From Acidobacteriaceae bacterium (lineage in GTDB: Bacteria; Acidobacteriota; Terriglobia; Terriglobales; Acidobacteriaceae), in the NCBI GenBank assembly GCA_003133425.1, contig PKXI01000093.1, positions 1 through 5,981 on the forward strand: a stretch of 5,981 nt of DNA. Direction: 5' to 3'. Shown in pieces: positions 1-5,850 of the stretch. The notes below the pieces were generated by a model, which worked only from the letters and a program-made list of their open reading frames with translations, ran no database searches and was not told the DNA's origin. Position 1 is the stretch's first letter. Every line of letters begins with the position of its first letter. A program made the translations under genes and the position numbers.

Positions 1-33
1 CGAGACCTTCTTCTTGCCTTTTCGGGGGACGTC

Positions 34-1923
34 ATGTACGAACGCCAGCTTAGTTGTGCCTTGGCAGCAGCCCGTAAAGTTGCAGCCCTTCTGCGGTCCG
101 CTTTTCATGCGGGATATCTGGAAGAGTTGGACAAGAAGTTCGAACCTGAGATTCGTCTTCGCCTGATGGAAGCATTCCCGGAATATGGTTACAAAGGCGA
201 AGAGACCAAGCCAAATATTCAGCCGCGGGACGCACAGGCCCATCTCTGGCTTGTCGATCCTCATGATGGAACACATGCCGCAACAAAGGGGCATCGGGGC
301 GCGGCAATATCGATCGCCCTTCTTCGCAAGGGACTCCCCATCCTTGGCGTGGTTTTCGCTTACTGCGCCCCGGACGATGAGGGCGACCTGTTCTGGTGGG
401 CAGAGGGTTTGGGGCCGCCGCGTCGCAACGGCAAGGAAATCAAGCGGGAATGGGCGGCATTTCCGAGTGCCGAAATGACTGTACTGGTCTCGCAGGATGC
501 CGATCGCGCTGCCTCAGCCAATGCAGCTGTCGCCAATCCGATGCGGTACCGGGGGATTCCGGGGATTGCCTACCGGCTGGCTCTCGTGGCCGCCGGAGAA
601 GGCGATCTCGCTATCTCTCTGAATTGCCCAACGGGGTGGGATGTGGCCGGCGGGCACGCGCTACTTCTGGGCGCAGGCGGCAACCTGTTTGGGCATGACG
701 GCAACTCTGTCACGTATACCACAATCGGGACTCCAAATGTCTCGCTGGAATCCTGCTTTGGAGGCTCTGCTGAACTTGTCCAGAGCGTGGTCCACAGGGA
801 TTGGCTAAAGGCGCTTCATCACGCACCGGAGGAAGCTCGGAAATTCCTCACTTACCTCGAACCTGGCAAGACCGTTCCTGAGCCGGGAGTTCTGGCAAGA
901 GCACAGGGATGTCTTCTCGGCCAGTTTGCCGGAGACGCATTGGGGTCGCTGGTTGAGTTTCAAGGTCGTGATCGGATTCGTTCGGCGTACCCCGACGGTC
1001 CCCGCTTCCTCGAAGATGGCGGTTGTTGGGATACCATCGCCGGCCAGCCAACGGACGACTCGGAGCTTGCACTGGCACTGGCAAGGTCTATCGTCAGGCA
1101 AAACGAGTACAGCGAGGAAGCAGCAGCCACAGCCTACGTGCATTGGTATGATTCGCATCCCTTCGATATAGGCACCACGACCAGCATGGCATTAAGCCCG
1201 GCAAGCCATGCCTTGCACCAAGGCAAGCCGGTTGTGGAAGCTGCGTGGGCCCATACCAACCATGGCTCCCAGGCCAACGGGGCCCTGATGCGCGTGAGCC
1301 CTCTGGCGATCTTTGGCGCCGCGTTAGAGCCCGATCAAATTGCCCGGATGGCCCGCTCGGATGCAGGGATCACTCATCCGCATGAGGTGTGCCGCTCCGC
1401 GAATGCGGTTTTTGTGGTCGCCATTTCTTACGCAATTCGAACCGGTAGTGACGCGCAGGCCACTTATCGATTCGCCAGGTCCTGGGCTCACGACAACGAC
1501 GTGGACCCTGCAGTTCTGGAGAGCCTGGAGGCTGCCAAGTCCGAAGCTCCCCGCGACTTCACGACAAACCAGGGTTGGGTACGGGTCGCATTCCAGAATG
1601 CGTTTTATCAGCTCCTTCACGCCCCCACTCTCGAAGAAGGCGTGATTAACACGGTGCGCGCCGGTGGCGACACCGACACAAACGCCGCCATCGCCGGCGC
1701 CCTGCTGGGCGCGGTACACGGGCGGAGTGGAATTCCCGCGCAGTGGATGGACCGTGTGCTGACCTGCCGCCCCATCCATGGTCTGCAAGGTGTGAAGCAG
1801 CCCCGGCCTGCCAGCTATTGGCCCGTCGATGCACTGGCTTTGGCGGAACGGCTGTTGCTTGCTGGCCTGCACGTATCCGGCCAAAGCGAGATTTATGTAG
1901 CAACCGGAAACTCGGGGGGGTGA
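34..1923 (+). CDS. Inositol monophosphatase/CysQ-like phosphatase fused to DraG-type ADP-ribosylglycohydrolase
   Basis: A 629-residue cytosolic protein with two complete hydrolase domains and no visible signal peptide or membrane segment. Residues 1 to about 245 look like the Mg-dependent IMPase/CysQ fold. The metal-ligand motifs are present: GEE at 55-57 (E56), DPHDGT at 75-80 (D75, D78, T80) and GWDVAGG at 201-207 (D203). The segment AYRLALVAAGEGD at 179-191 resembles CysQ-like members. Residues about 288-605 are an ADP-ribosylglycohydrolase. They show GQFAGDALGSLVEF at 296-309, TDDSE at 340-344 (D341, D342), HGSQANGALMR at 410-420 and AGGDTDTNAA at 543-552 (D546, D548, T549), which match the dinuclear metal site of DraG/ARH proteins. 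The ATG at 34 fits the family N-terminus (MYER-type) and follows GGGGGA at 24-29. The frame is open to the window edge, so a longer start cannot be excluded. Substrates are unknown: IMPase relatives dephosphorylate sugar phosphates, 3'-phosphoadenosine 5'-phosphate or similar, and DraG relatives remove ADP-ribose from proteins or small molecules. Confidence 0.93.
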   Translation: MYERQLSCALAAARKVAALLRSAFHAGYLEELDKKFEPEIRLRLMEAFPEYGYKGEETKPNIQPRDAQAHLWLVDPHDGTHAATKGHRGAAISIALLRKGLPILGVVFAYCAPDDEGDLFWWAEGLGPPRRNGKEIKREWAAFPSAEMTVLVSQDADRAASANAAVANPMRYRGIPGIAYRLALVAAGEGDLAISLNCPTGWDVAGGHALLLGAGGNLFGHDGNSVTYTTIGTPNVSLESCFGGSAELVQSVVHRDWLKALHHAPEEARKFLTYLEPGKTVPEPGVLARAQGCLLGQFAGDALGSLVEFQGRDRIRSAYPDGPRFLEDGGCWDTIAGQPTDDSELALALARSIVRQNEYSEEAAATAYVHWYDSHPFDIGTTTSMALSPASHALHQGKPVVEAAWAHTNHGSQANGALMRVSPLAIFGAALEPDQIARMARSDAGITHPHEVCRSANAVFVVAISYAIRTGSDAQATYRFARSWAHDNDVDPAVLESLEAAKSEAPRDFTTNQGWVRVAFQNAFYQLLHAPTLEEGVINTVRAGGDTDTNAAIAGALLGAVHGRSGIPAQWMDRVLTCRPIHGLQGVKQPRPASYWPVDALALAERLLLAGLHVSGQSEIYVATGNSGG

Positions 1924-1977
1924 ATCGTAGAAACAGAGCACCCAGAATTTCAGGTCGCTAGGGTATGGTCCTTTCCC

Positions 1978-2001
1978 TGAGCGAAATGCGTTAGTCGCTC
2001 A
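1978..2001. terminator. Weak hairpin between convergent genes, possible bidirectional terminator
   Basis: The 7-bp arms TGAGCGA (1978-1984) and TCGCTCA (1995-2001) are perfectly complementary around a 10-nt loop. They lie in the 96-nt gap between the convergent phosphatase/glycohydrolase and metallophosphoesterase genes. There is no U-tract on either side, so intrinsic termination is only a possibility. The rest of this gap shows nothing recognisable. Confidence 0.3.
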
Positions 2002-2019
2002 TGTTCTAAAGGTTCCATC

Positions 2020-2991
2020 TTAGTGAGCAGCCCTATTAGACGGGGTATGCGGAGATTGTGCGTGTCGTAGGTGATGAAGGGTGATTTCGGGAAGACAGTT
2101 CAAGCGCACAGGCACAATCGACGATCCAACGCCAACCGAGGTGTAACCCGTCATCGGGCCGTATTTCCATGGGCCGGCGGCCATTCGTCGCGGCAAAACC
2201 GAATCCAGGGTAAAGGGGACGGAACCGGGCAAGCATATCTGTCCTCCGTGTGTATGTCCGCTCAGCATCACTTGAAAGCCAGCTTGAGCAGCTTGCGGGT
2301 AGATCTCCGGCGTATGCGAGAGCAGAATTGAAAACTCGCCATGCGGGATTCCAGACGCGGCCTTCTCGATATTGTCCGCTCGGTAGTAGTGGGCGTCGTC
2401 AACTCCAGCCAGATGGATATGCTGGTCGCCACGGACAATCGTTTCGCATTCATTGAGCAGCATTCGAATCCCCATCGCTTCGATTTCAGGGAGCATTCTG
2501 ATCGTATCGTGATTCCCGAACACGGCATAAATCGGTCCATGGAGTTGATTGCGCACTGTTGCCAGGCAATCAAGAGTAGCTTCGAAAGAACCAAATGTTT
2601 GGCCCCTGAAGTCGCCTGTCATGGCGCAGATGTCGTACCTGAGGTCGGGGAGAATCTCTAACAGACGTTGCATAGGCCCCGGATTCAAATCTGCGTGCAT
2701 GTCGGTGATATGAAGAATCCTGAATCCGTCAAAAAGTGCAGGAAGGTTTGCCAAATCAATAACGTTATGTCGAACCTGTATGCGTTCTGTGTTCTTGTGT
2801 CCGCGGCCGTACAAACCAGTTAGTTTGAGTGCAACTCGGAGAATGGAGTGCCCCGAATACCAGTTCTCGGGGTGAAAGAAATTGATGCCGTGCCCGAATA
2901 CGTCTTCATGATCCCGCTCGATTCCGAGTCGCTGGCTGGCATGCACTCGTCCCAGCCGCTGCTCCAACTTTTCAACTATTTCTTTCTGCAT
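2020..2991 (-). CDS. Calcineurin-like metallophosphoesterase
   Basis: A phosphohydrolase of the calcineurin-like superfamily, of the YkuE-like group in overall plan. Numbered from the upstream GTG at 3009 (subtract 6 for the ATG start used here), the dimetal-site motifs appear in order: DMH (D103, H105), GDFRG (D133), GNHD (N166, H167), LLSHTPE (H232) and GHTHGGQ (H252, H254). All ligand positions are present, so it should be active with Mn, Fe or Zn. About 90 residues precede the catalytic core; they contain GINFFHPENWYS and a basic stretch, with no clear signal peptide or membrane anchor, so a cytosolic location is likely. I chose the ATG at 2991 because the only good Shine-Dalgarno site (GGAGGG, 3007-3002) would lie inside the first codons of the GTG-started form. 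The substrate cannot be read from the sequence; relatives act on phosphodiesters, including lipid A precursors in the LpxG/YkuE group. It converges on the + strand fusion gene and is 106 nt downstream of the deacylase gene. Confidence 0.92.
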   Translation of the reverse strand: MQKEIVEKLEQRLGRVHASQRLGIERDHEDVFGHGINFFHPENWYSGHSILRVALKLTGLYGRGHKNTERIQVRHNVIDLANLPALFDGFRILHITDMHADLNPGPMQRLLEILPDLRYDICAMTGDFRGQTFGSFEATLDCLATVRNQLHGPIYAVFGNHDTIRMLPEIEAMGIRMLLNECETIVRGDQHIHLAGVDDAHYYRADNIEKAASGIPHGEFSILLSHTPEIYPQAAQAGFQVMLSGHTHGGQICLPGSVPFTLDSVLPRRMAAGPWKYGPMTGYTSVGVGSSIVPVRLNCLPEITLHHLRHAQSPHTPSNRAAH

Positions 2992-3001
2992 GGATGGTTT
3001 G

Positions 3002-3007
3002 CCCTCC
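3002..3007 (-). promoter_or_regulatory. Shine-Dalgarno site that decides the metallophosphoesterase start
   Basis: On the - strand GGAGGG lies 10 nt before the ATG at 2991. It overlaps the alternative GTG start (3009-3007), which has no comparable site of its own upstream. This favours the ATG. Confidence 0.6.
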
Positions 3008-3046
3008 ACAACAGAAGTACGCTATCAAGTTCGATTGCAAATCAGA

Positions 3047-3066
3047 TATCCTCCATTTGGAAGATA
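3047..3066. promoter_or_regulatory. Imperfect 20-bp palindrome, candidate operator
   Basis: Arms TATCCTCCA (3047-3055) and TGGAAGATA (3058-3066) are inverted with 8 of 9 pairs matching across a 2-nt centre. The spacing is too tight for an RNA hairpin, which points to a dimeric protein site on DNA if it is functional. It lies 56-75 nt upstream of the metallophosphoesterase ATG, within the 106-nt gap. I see no confident -35/-10 pair next to it, and no regulator gene in the window to match it. Confidence 0.3.
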
Positions 3067-3097
3067 CGGCCGGCGTTCTGCGTGAGAATCCAGTGAT

Positions 3098-3580
3098 CTA
3101 AGCCGCTTCAGCGGAACGCCCCACGGCGAACCTCATGATCCTGGGTTCGGCCAGCCTCCTGAAATCCGCCCAGGACATGCGAATCAGTTCCCGATGCGTC
3201 CCGGCATTGAAGGCAATTTCCTTGTCCTTCTCCAGGCTGTCATCGGCATAGATGTCGAGTCCGAAGAGATTCCCAAAGGGAGGCATCGCCCCGGTTTCGC
3301 ACTCAGGAAATCGATCCTTGAACTCATCTTCGGAGGCGAGCGCGACGGACCTCGCCTTCGCTGTCTTCCTAAGCAACTCAAGGTCCACGTGGAATTTTGC
3401 AGGGATGACCGCCATGGCCAGCTTACCGTCCAGCCTGACGATCACAGTTTTCGCCAGTTCCTTTCCTGGAATATGCACCAGCCCGGCAATACCTTGTGCC
3501 GTGTAAGCCGGTGAGTGGGTGATGACAACGTACGCGACGTTGTGCATATCGAGATATTCCATCAAGCTCGTGAGTGCCAT
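3098..3580 (-). CDS. YbaK/EbsC-family aminoacyl-tRNA deacylase
   Basis: A 160-residue single-domain protein of the YbaK/prolyl-tRNA-synthetase-associated (INS-like) editing family, which hydrolyses mischarged aminoacyl-tRNA in trans in the cytosol. Visible family features are HSPAYTAQGIAG near residues 22-33, the ELAKTVIV strand with the conserved lysine K44 (equivalent in position to the YbaK catalytic-site lysine), LAMAVIPA at 54-61, the glycine-rich GAMPPFGNLFG loop at 97-107 and AFNAGTHRELIRM at 123-135. The length is normal for a free-standing member. I start at the ATG at 3580 because GGAGGT lies 4 nt upstream. The same frame opens further, to an ATG at 3640, but that has no ribosome site and adds a low-complexity basic tail not expected in the family. 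Which tRNA it edits (Cys-, Ala- or other tRNA, typically tRNA-Pro in characterised relatives) cannot be told from the sequence. Confidence 0.9.
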   Translation of the reverse strand: MALTSLMEYLDMHNVAYVVITHSPAYTAQGIAGLVHIPGKELAKTVIVRLDGKLAMAVIPAKFHVDLELLRKTAKARSVALASEDEFKDRFPECETGAMPPFGNLFGLDIYADDSLEKDKEIAFNAGTHRELIRMSWADFRRLAEPRIMRFAVGRSAEAA

Positions 3581-3584
3581 AACC

Positions 3585-3590
3585 ACCTCC
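3585..3590 (-). promoter_or_regulatory. Shine-Dalgarno site that decides the deacylase start
   Basis: GGAGGT on the - strand, 4 nt before the ATG at 3580. It sets this ATG as the start over the in-frame ATGs at 3592 and 3640. Confidence 0.75.
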
Positions 3591-3682
3591 ATGTTCGGTC
3601 GCGTTCTTCTGCGAGTTTGAGATGAGTGTGAGAATTCCATTCACGCTCGTTCGCCAATTCCTAGTCGCAATCAGCGCAACGC

Positions 3683-3712
3683 AGTCAGGCCTGTTCTGCT
3701 TCTCGCCTGACT
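3683..3712 (-). terminator. 8-bp hairpin overlapping the adenosine-kinase stop codon
   Basis: AGTCAGGC (3683-3690) and GCCTGACT (3705-3712) form a perfect 8-bp stem with a 14-nt loop. On the - strand the stem begins within the TAG stop codon (3713-3711) of the adenosine-specific kinase gene. What follows is GCGTTGCGC rather than a U-tract. It may therefore be a weak terminator, a Rho-assisted end or an RNA-stability element, not a canonical intrinsic terminator. The remaining sequence up to the deacylase start shows no clear promoter. Confidence 0.4.
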
Positions 3713-4196
3713 ATCGCTTGTAGCCAATCTTGCGCAGCAGATCATGCCGCCAGGCTACTTCCGCTTCTCCTTCAATCCCTTTGGGTGAACTTCCGTCGAT
3801 CACGCCAAGCACGCCATTCCCCTGGTCACTGTGCGCCAGTACGACCTCGACGGGGTTGGCCGTTGCGCAGAAGATGGAACACACTTCCGGAACATTGCGG
3901 ATTGCATTCAGAAGATTGATGGGATAGGCGTTTTGGATCATCAGGACAAATACATGGCTGGCAGCCAGAGCCTTGGCGTTCCTAGTCGCTGTATCGCGAA
4001 GGTTCTGGTCGTTTCCCTCCGCGCGAATCAGGCACGCTCCAGAACTCTCGTTGAAAGCAAGGCCAAACTTGGCATGCGGCGCCGTCGTCACGACCGCTTC
4101 GTAGATATCTTCCACCGTCTTGATGAAGTGGGATTGTCCGATGATGATGTTGCCTTCATCCGGGATTTCCATGGGCACTGTCAGCAGATCGATCAT
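3711..4196 (-). CDS. Adenosine-specific kinase (COG1839, Adenosine_kin family)
   Basis: A 161-residue protein matching the small adenosine-specific kinase family along its whole length. This family is unrelated to ribokinase-type adenosine kinases and was structurally characterised in Pyrobaculum (PAE2307). Its expected reaction is phosphorylation of adenosine to AMP in the cytosol, a purine-salvage step. Recognisable blocks are IIIGQSHFIKTVEDIYEA (residues 17-34), KFGLAFNESSG (43-53), a central HVFVLMIQNAYPINLLNAI (81-99), then VPEVCSIFCATANPVEVVLA (102-121), GVLGVIDGSSPKG (128-140) and the closing LLRKIGYK. Length is typical and no block is missing. The ATG at 4196 follows GGAGG (4208-4204) with 7-nt spacing. 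It lies 26 nt downstream of the EF-P-like gene and is probably cotranscribed with it. The family call is firm; the in vivo substrate rests on few characterised homologues. Confidence 0.93.
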   Translation of the reverse strand: MIDLLTVPMEIPDEGNIIIGQSHFIKTVEDIYEAVVTTAPHAKFGLAFNESSGACLIRAEGNDQNLRDTATRNAKALAASHVFVLMIQNAYPINLLNAIRNVPEVCSIFCATANPVEVVLAHSDQGNGVLGVIDGSSPKGIEGEAEVAWRHDLLRKIGYKR

Positions 4197-4222
4197 GGTC
4201 CTTCCTCCGTTTCGGGGCTCCT

Positions 4223-4804
4223 CTATACACCTTTCTTATGCTGCGTCCGAATCCGTTCCACGTAGCGCCCAGTCTTGAGGTTGACACTTACAAGCTCGCC
4301 GGAAGCAACGAATAGGGGAACCTGTATGACCAGGCCGTTCTCTAGCGTGGCTTCCTTTCGGCCCGAATCCTGCTGTGAGCGTATGGGAGGTGCGGTGCTC
4401 GTCACGCGTGCTTCCACGGTATCGGGCATAATTACGCTGATCGGTTCTCCCTCGAAAAACTCCGCGGGAACTTCGGCTCCCGGCTGCAGAAGCTTCTCCG
4501 CCAAGCCAAGGCTGTCCACAGGAAACTCAACCTGTTCAAAGGAGTCCAGTCTTTGAAAAATGCAGTTGCTGCCATCGCTGTAAAGAAACTCCAGTTTGCG
4601 TTTCTCCAGCTCCACGTCTTCCAATCTCTCCAGGGGCCGAAAGTGTTGGTCCCACGGGCGCCCGGTGCGCACGTTTGAGAGCTTGGCACGTACCGTGCCT
4701 CCCATTTTGGCAGTGCCGGCTTTGGCCTCGACTTCGAGGACCTTGTACACCTCCTGGCCAAGCCGGAGCGCCAGCCCTTCCCGCAATTCGGAGGCCGTAA
4801 CCAT
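4223..4804 (-). CDS. efp: Elongation factor P-like protein, divergent loop
   Basis: A 193-residue EF-P/YeiP family protein, close to the usual 185-190 residues. EF-P binds the ribosome between the P and E sites and relieves stalls at proline-rich stretches. The N-terminal KOW-like domain (about 1-62), the OB domain (about 65-128) and the C-terminal OB domain (about 130-186) are all present. The C-terminal signature is intact: K150, A152, G157, I160, VP at 162-163 and G169. The loop that carries the modified residue is unusual: the usual PGKG is replaced by AGTAKMGG at 29-36. Counting back from the conserved VRAKL strand, K33 falls at the E. coli K34 position, with extra residues before it. 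NVRTG and the following region recall the YeiP-like branch, so this may be a paralogue. A short basic tail (RTQHKKGV) ends the protein. The start is the ATG at 4804, 3 nt after GGAGGAG. The frame stays open upstream to 5179, but that stretch is not EF-P-like. Confidence 0.9.
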   Translation of the reverse strand: MVTASELREGLALRLGQEVYKVLEVEAKAGTAKMGGTVRAKLSNVRTGRPWDQHFRPLERLEDVELEKRKLEFLYSDGSNCIFQRLDSFEQVEFPVDSLGLAEKLLQPGAEVPAEFFEGEPISVIMPDTVEARVTSTAPPIRSQQDSGRKEATLENGLVIQVPLFVASGELVSVNLKTGRYVERIRTQHKKGV

Positions 4805-4807
4805 AAG

Positions 4808-4814
4808 CTCCTCC
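4808..4814 (-). promoter_or_regulatory. Shine-Dalgarno site that decides the EF-P-like start
   Basis: GGAGGAG on the - strand, 3 nt before the ATG at 4804. It supports this start over the long open extension upstream. Confidence 0.75.
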
Positions 4815-4988
4815 AGACTTCCGGTCGGTTCTTCAGCATGCCGCCTGCTGCATCTCCAGGTTCGCGGCGTCAAGGGAGGTATCAGCGGCGAAGCCGTTCC
4901 TCGGCGCGGCAGCAGGGCGTGGCACAAAAGGAGCTCCGCGGCTGCCACAGGGAAACAGCTACCAACATTCTGCGCCAAGAGAATCACC

Positions 4989-5012
4989 GGGCAGTGATAC
5001 CCATCACTGCCC
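4989..5012 (-). terminator. Perfect 10-bp hairpin downstream of the Mut7-C gene
   Basis: GGGCAGTGAT (4989-4998) and ATCACTGCCC (5003-5012) pair without mismatch around a 4-nt loop. On the - strand it begins 70 nt after the Mut7-C stop codon and lies about 185 nt before the EF-P-like ATG. The flank after it on the - strand (GGTGATTCTCTT) is only mildly T-rich, so it could be a terminator of the upstream unit, a leader structure of the EF-P-like transcript, or a protein site on DNA. Confidence 0.45.
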
Positions 5013-5082
5013 AGAAAATATCTCAGGTACGGGCAGAATAAGGCCCTACGAATTAGTTGGCGTCTGTGGACCCTGGCCGGAG

Positions 5083-5847
5083 TTACAGCGCGTGCGGGAC
5101 AGCAGCGAGTTGCTCGATCCACTGGCGCATCCGCCGGCAGTGCGAGCCTTCCCAGTACACTCGCCCGCAGCTTGCGCACTCTCGGAACTCGTCACACCAT
5201 TCCAAAGTTCCTGGGGGCACCTTCCCGCGAACCTCGTCTTTGGAGACTTCCCCGAGCGGTTCGTTGCAGACCATGCAGCGGGTGAGCGGGCGCAGCGGCC
5301 GGACCAGATCGAAACGTCTTACAACTTCCAGGGTTTGGCGGCGGCTGTCGGTCTCGCGGAGCCAGTACCCATGCGTCACAGCGGAGTGTTTCAAAACACC
5401 GCGGTCTCGTGTCAGCAGAATGCGCTTTTCTGCGCACGAAATCTTTACCAGTTCCAGGTCGCTGAGGCGATTTGAATACACCGTATCGAACCCAAGCATG
5501 CGCAGATAACCTGCCAGCCTGCCCAGATGGACATCAAGCACGAACTTCGTCTCCCGCAGCGGTTGCGGCCGGAGACGCAACACCGGAGTGATATCGATCG
5601 ATTCGAAGACCGGGTACACCGATACGCGATCGCCATTGCAGATCAGGCGGGCGAAGTCCGACGACTCGCCGTTCACCAGGATCAGGTCTACCTCTGCATG
5701 CGGAACGCCTATGCCCTCGATCATGTCCTTCACGGAAGCCGGCACGAAGAACTGCTTCTCCACAATCCCATATCGCTGGCCGAACGGCAGGTGATCATTC
5801 AATTCGGCATAAAAACGAAAGCGAGCACAAGCCAGTGCTGGAGCCAT
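5083..5847 (-). CDS. Ubiquitin-like/Mut7-C RNase domain protein with zinc-ribbon
   Basis: A 254-residue protein with the Ub-Mut7-C architecture. Residues about 8-85 form a beta-grasp (ThiS/MoaD/ubiquitin-like) domain, seen in RFRFYAELNDHLP at 9-21 and ILVNGESSDFARLICNGDRVSVYPVF split across 56-81. Residues about 101-240 are the Mut7-C domain, a PIN-like RNase fold. Its acidic residues are visible in KFVLDVHLGRLAGYLRMLGFD (D105, D121) and in LLTRDRG (D148). A zinc-ribbon follows: CMVC (C191, C194) and CASC (C224, C227). Length and domain order are normal for the bacterial family, which is predicted to be an RNase of unknown target; the beta-grasp domain lacks a C-terminal GG and is not a free carrier protein. 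The ATG at 5847 follows GAGGAG (5859-5854) with a 6-nt spacer. It starts 3 nt after the stop of the upstream partial gene, so coupling is likely. Cytosolic; no signal peptide. Confidence 0.92.
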   Translation of the reverse strand: MAPALACARFRFYAELNDHLPFGQRYGIVEKQFFVPASVKDMIEGIGVPHAEVDLILVNGESSDFARLICNGDRVSVYPVFESIDITPVLRLRPQPLRETKFVLDVHLGRLAGYLRMLGFDTVYSNRLSDLELVKISCAEKRILLTRDRGVLKHSAVTHGYWLRETDSRRQTLEVVRRFDLVRPLRPLTRCMVCNEPLGEVSKDEVRGKVPPGTLEWCDEFRECASCGRVYWEGSHCRRMRQWIEQLAAVPHAL

Positions 5848-5850
5848 AAT

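Larger units (their letters stand above)
4805..5082 (-). other. 278-nt leader/intergenic region before the EF-P-like gene
   Basis: The gap between the Mut7-C stop and the EF-P-like start. Besides the Shine-Dalgarno site and the hairpin at 4989-5012 (both listed separately), it holds smaller potential stems. GTGGCA/TGCCAC (4919-4924 with 4943-4948) encloses the palindrome GGAGCTCC (4930-4937), and CGGC-GAA-GCCG lies at 4876-4886. I do not recognise a known riboswitch or a convincing sigma-70 promoter. The region is open in the EF-P frame, but the translation is arginine-, proline- and cysteine-rich without family resemblance. Confidence 0.4.

Noticed and set aside
805..1158. Antisense open frame of 117 codons within the fusion gene.
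   Set aside because: It is a shadow of the conserved linker and DraG start, with no independent support.
1324..1941. A 205-codon open frame on the - strand opposite the fusion gene.
   Set aside because: It lies wholly antisense to conserved DraG motifs, has no ribosome site I can see and its translation resembles no family. It is a coding shadow.
2992..3009. GTG start at 3009 for the metallophosphoesterase.
   Set aside because: The only good ribosome site (3007-3002) overlaps that GTG and fits the ATG at 2991 instead.
3581..3640. ATG at 3640 as the deacylase start.
   Set aside because: It has no ribosome site and adds a basic, serine-rich tail. The ATG at 3580 has GGAGGT upstream and gives the usual family length.
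4989..5012. The strong hairpin as part of a tRNA or other known structured RNA.
   Set aside because: There are no D-, anticodon or T-arm elements around it and no recognisable riboswitch core; it is a single isolated stem.
4805..5179. The EF-P frame stays open for 125 codons upstream, giving a possible 318-residue protein.
   Set aside because: The extension has no EF-P resemblance, overlaps the well-supported Mut7-C gene end, has a random-looking composition, and a strong Shine-Dalgarno site sits right before the ATG at 4804.
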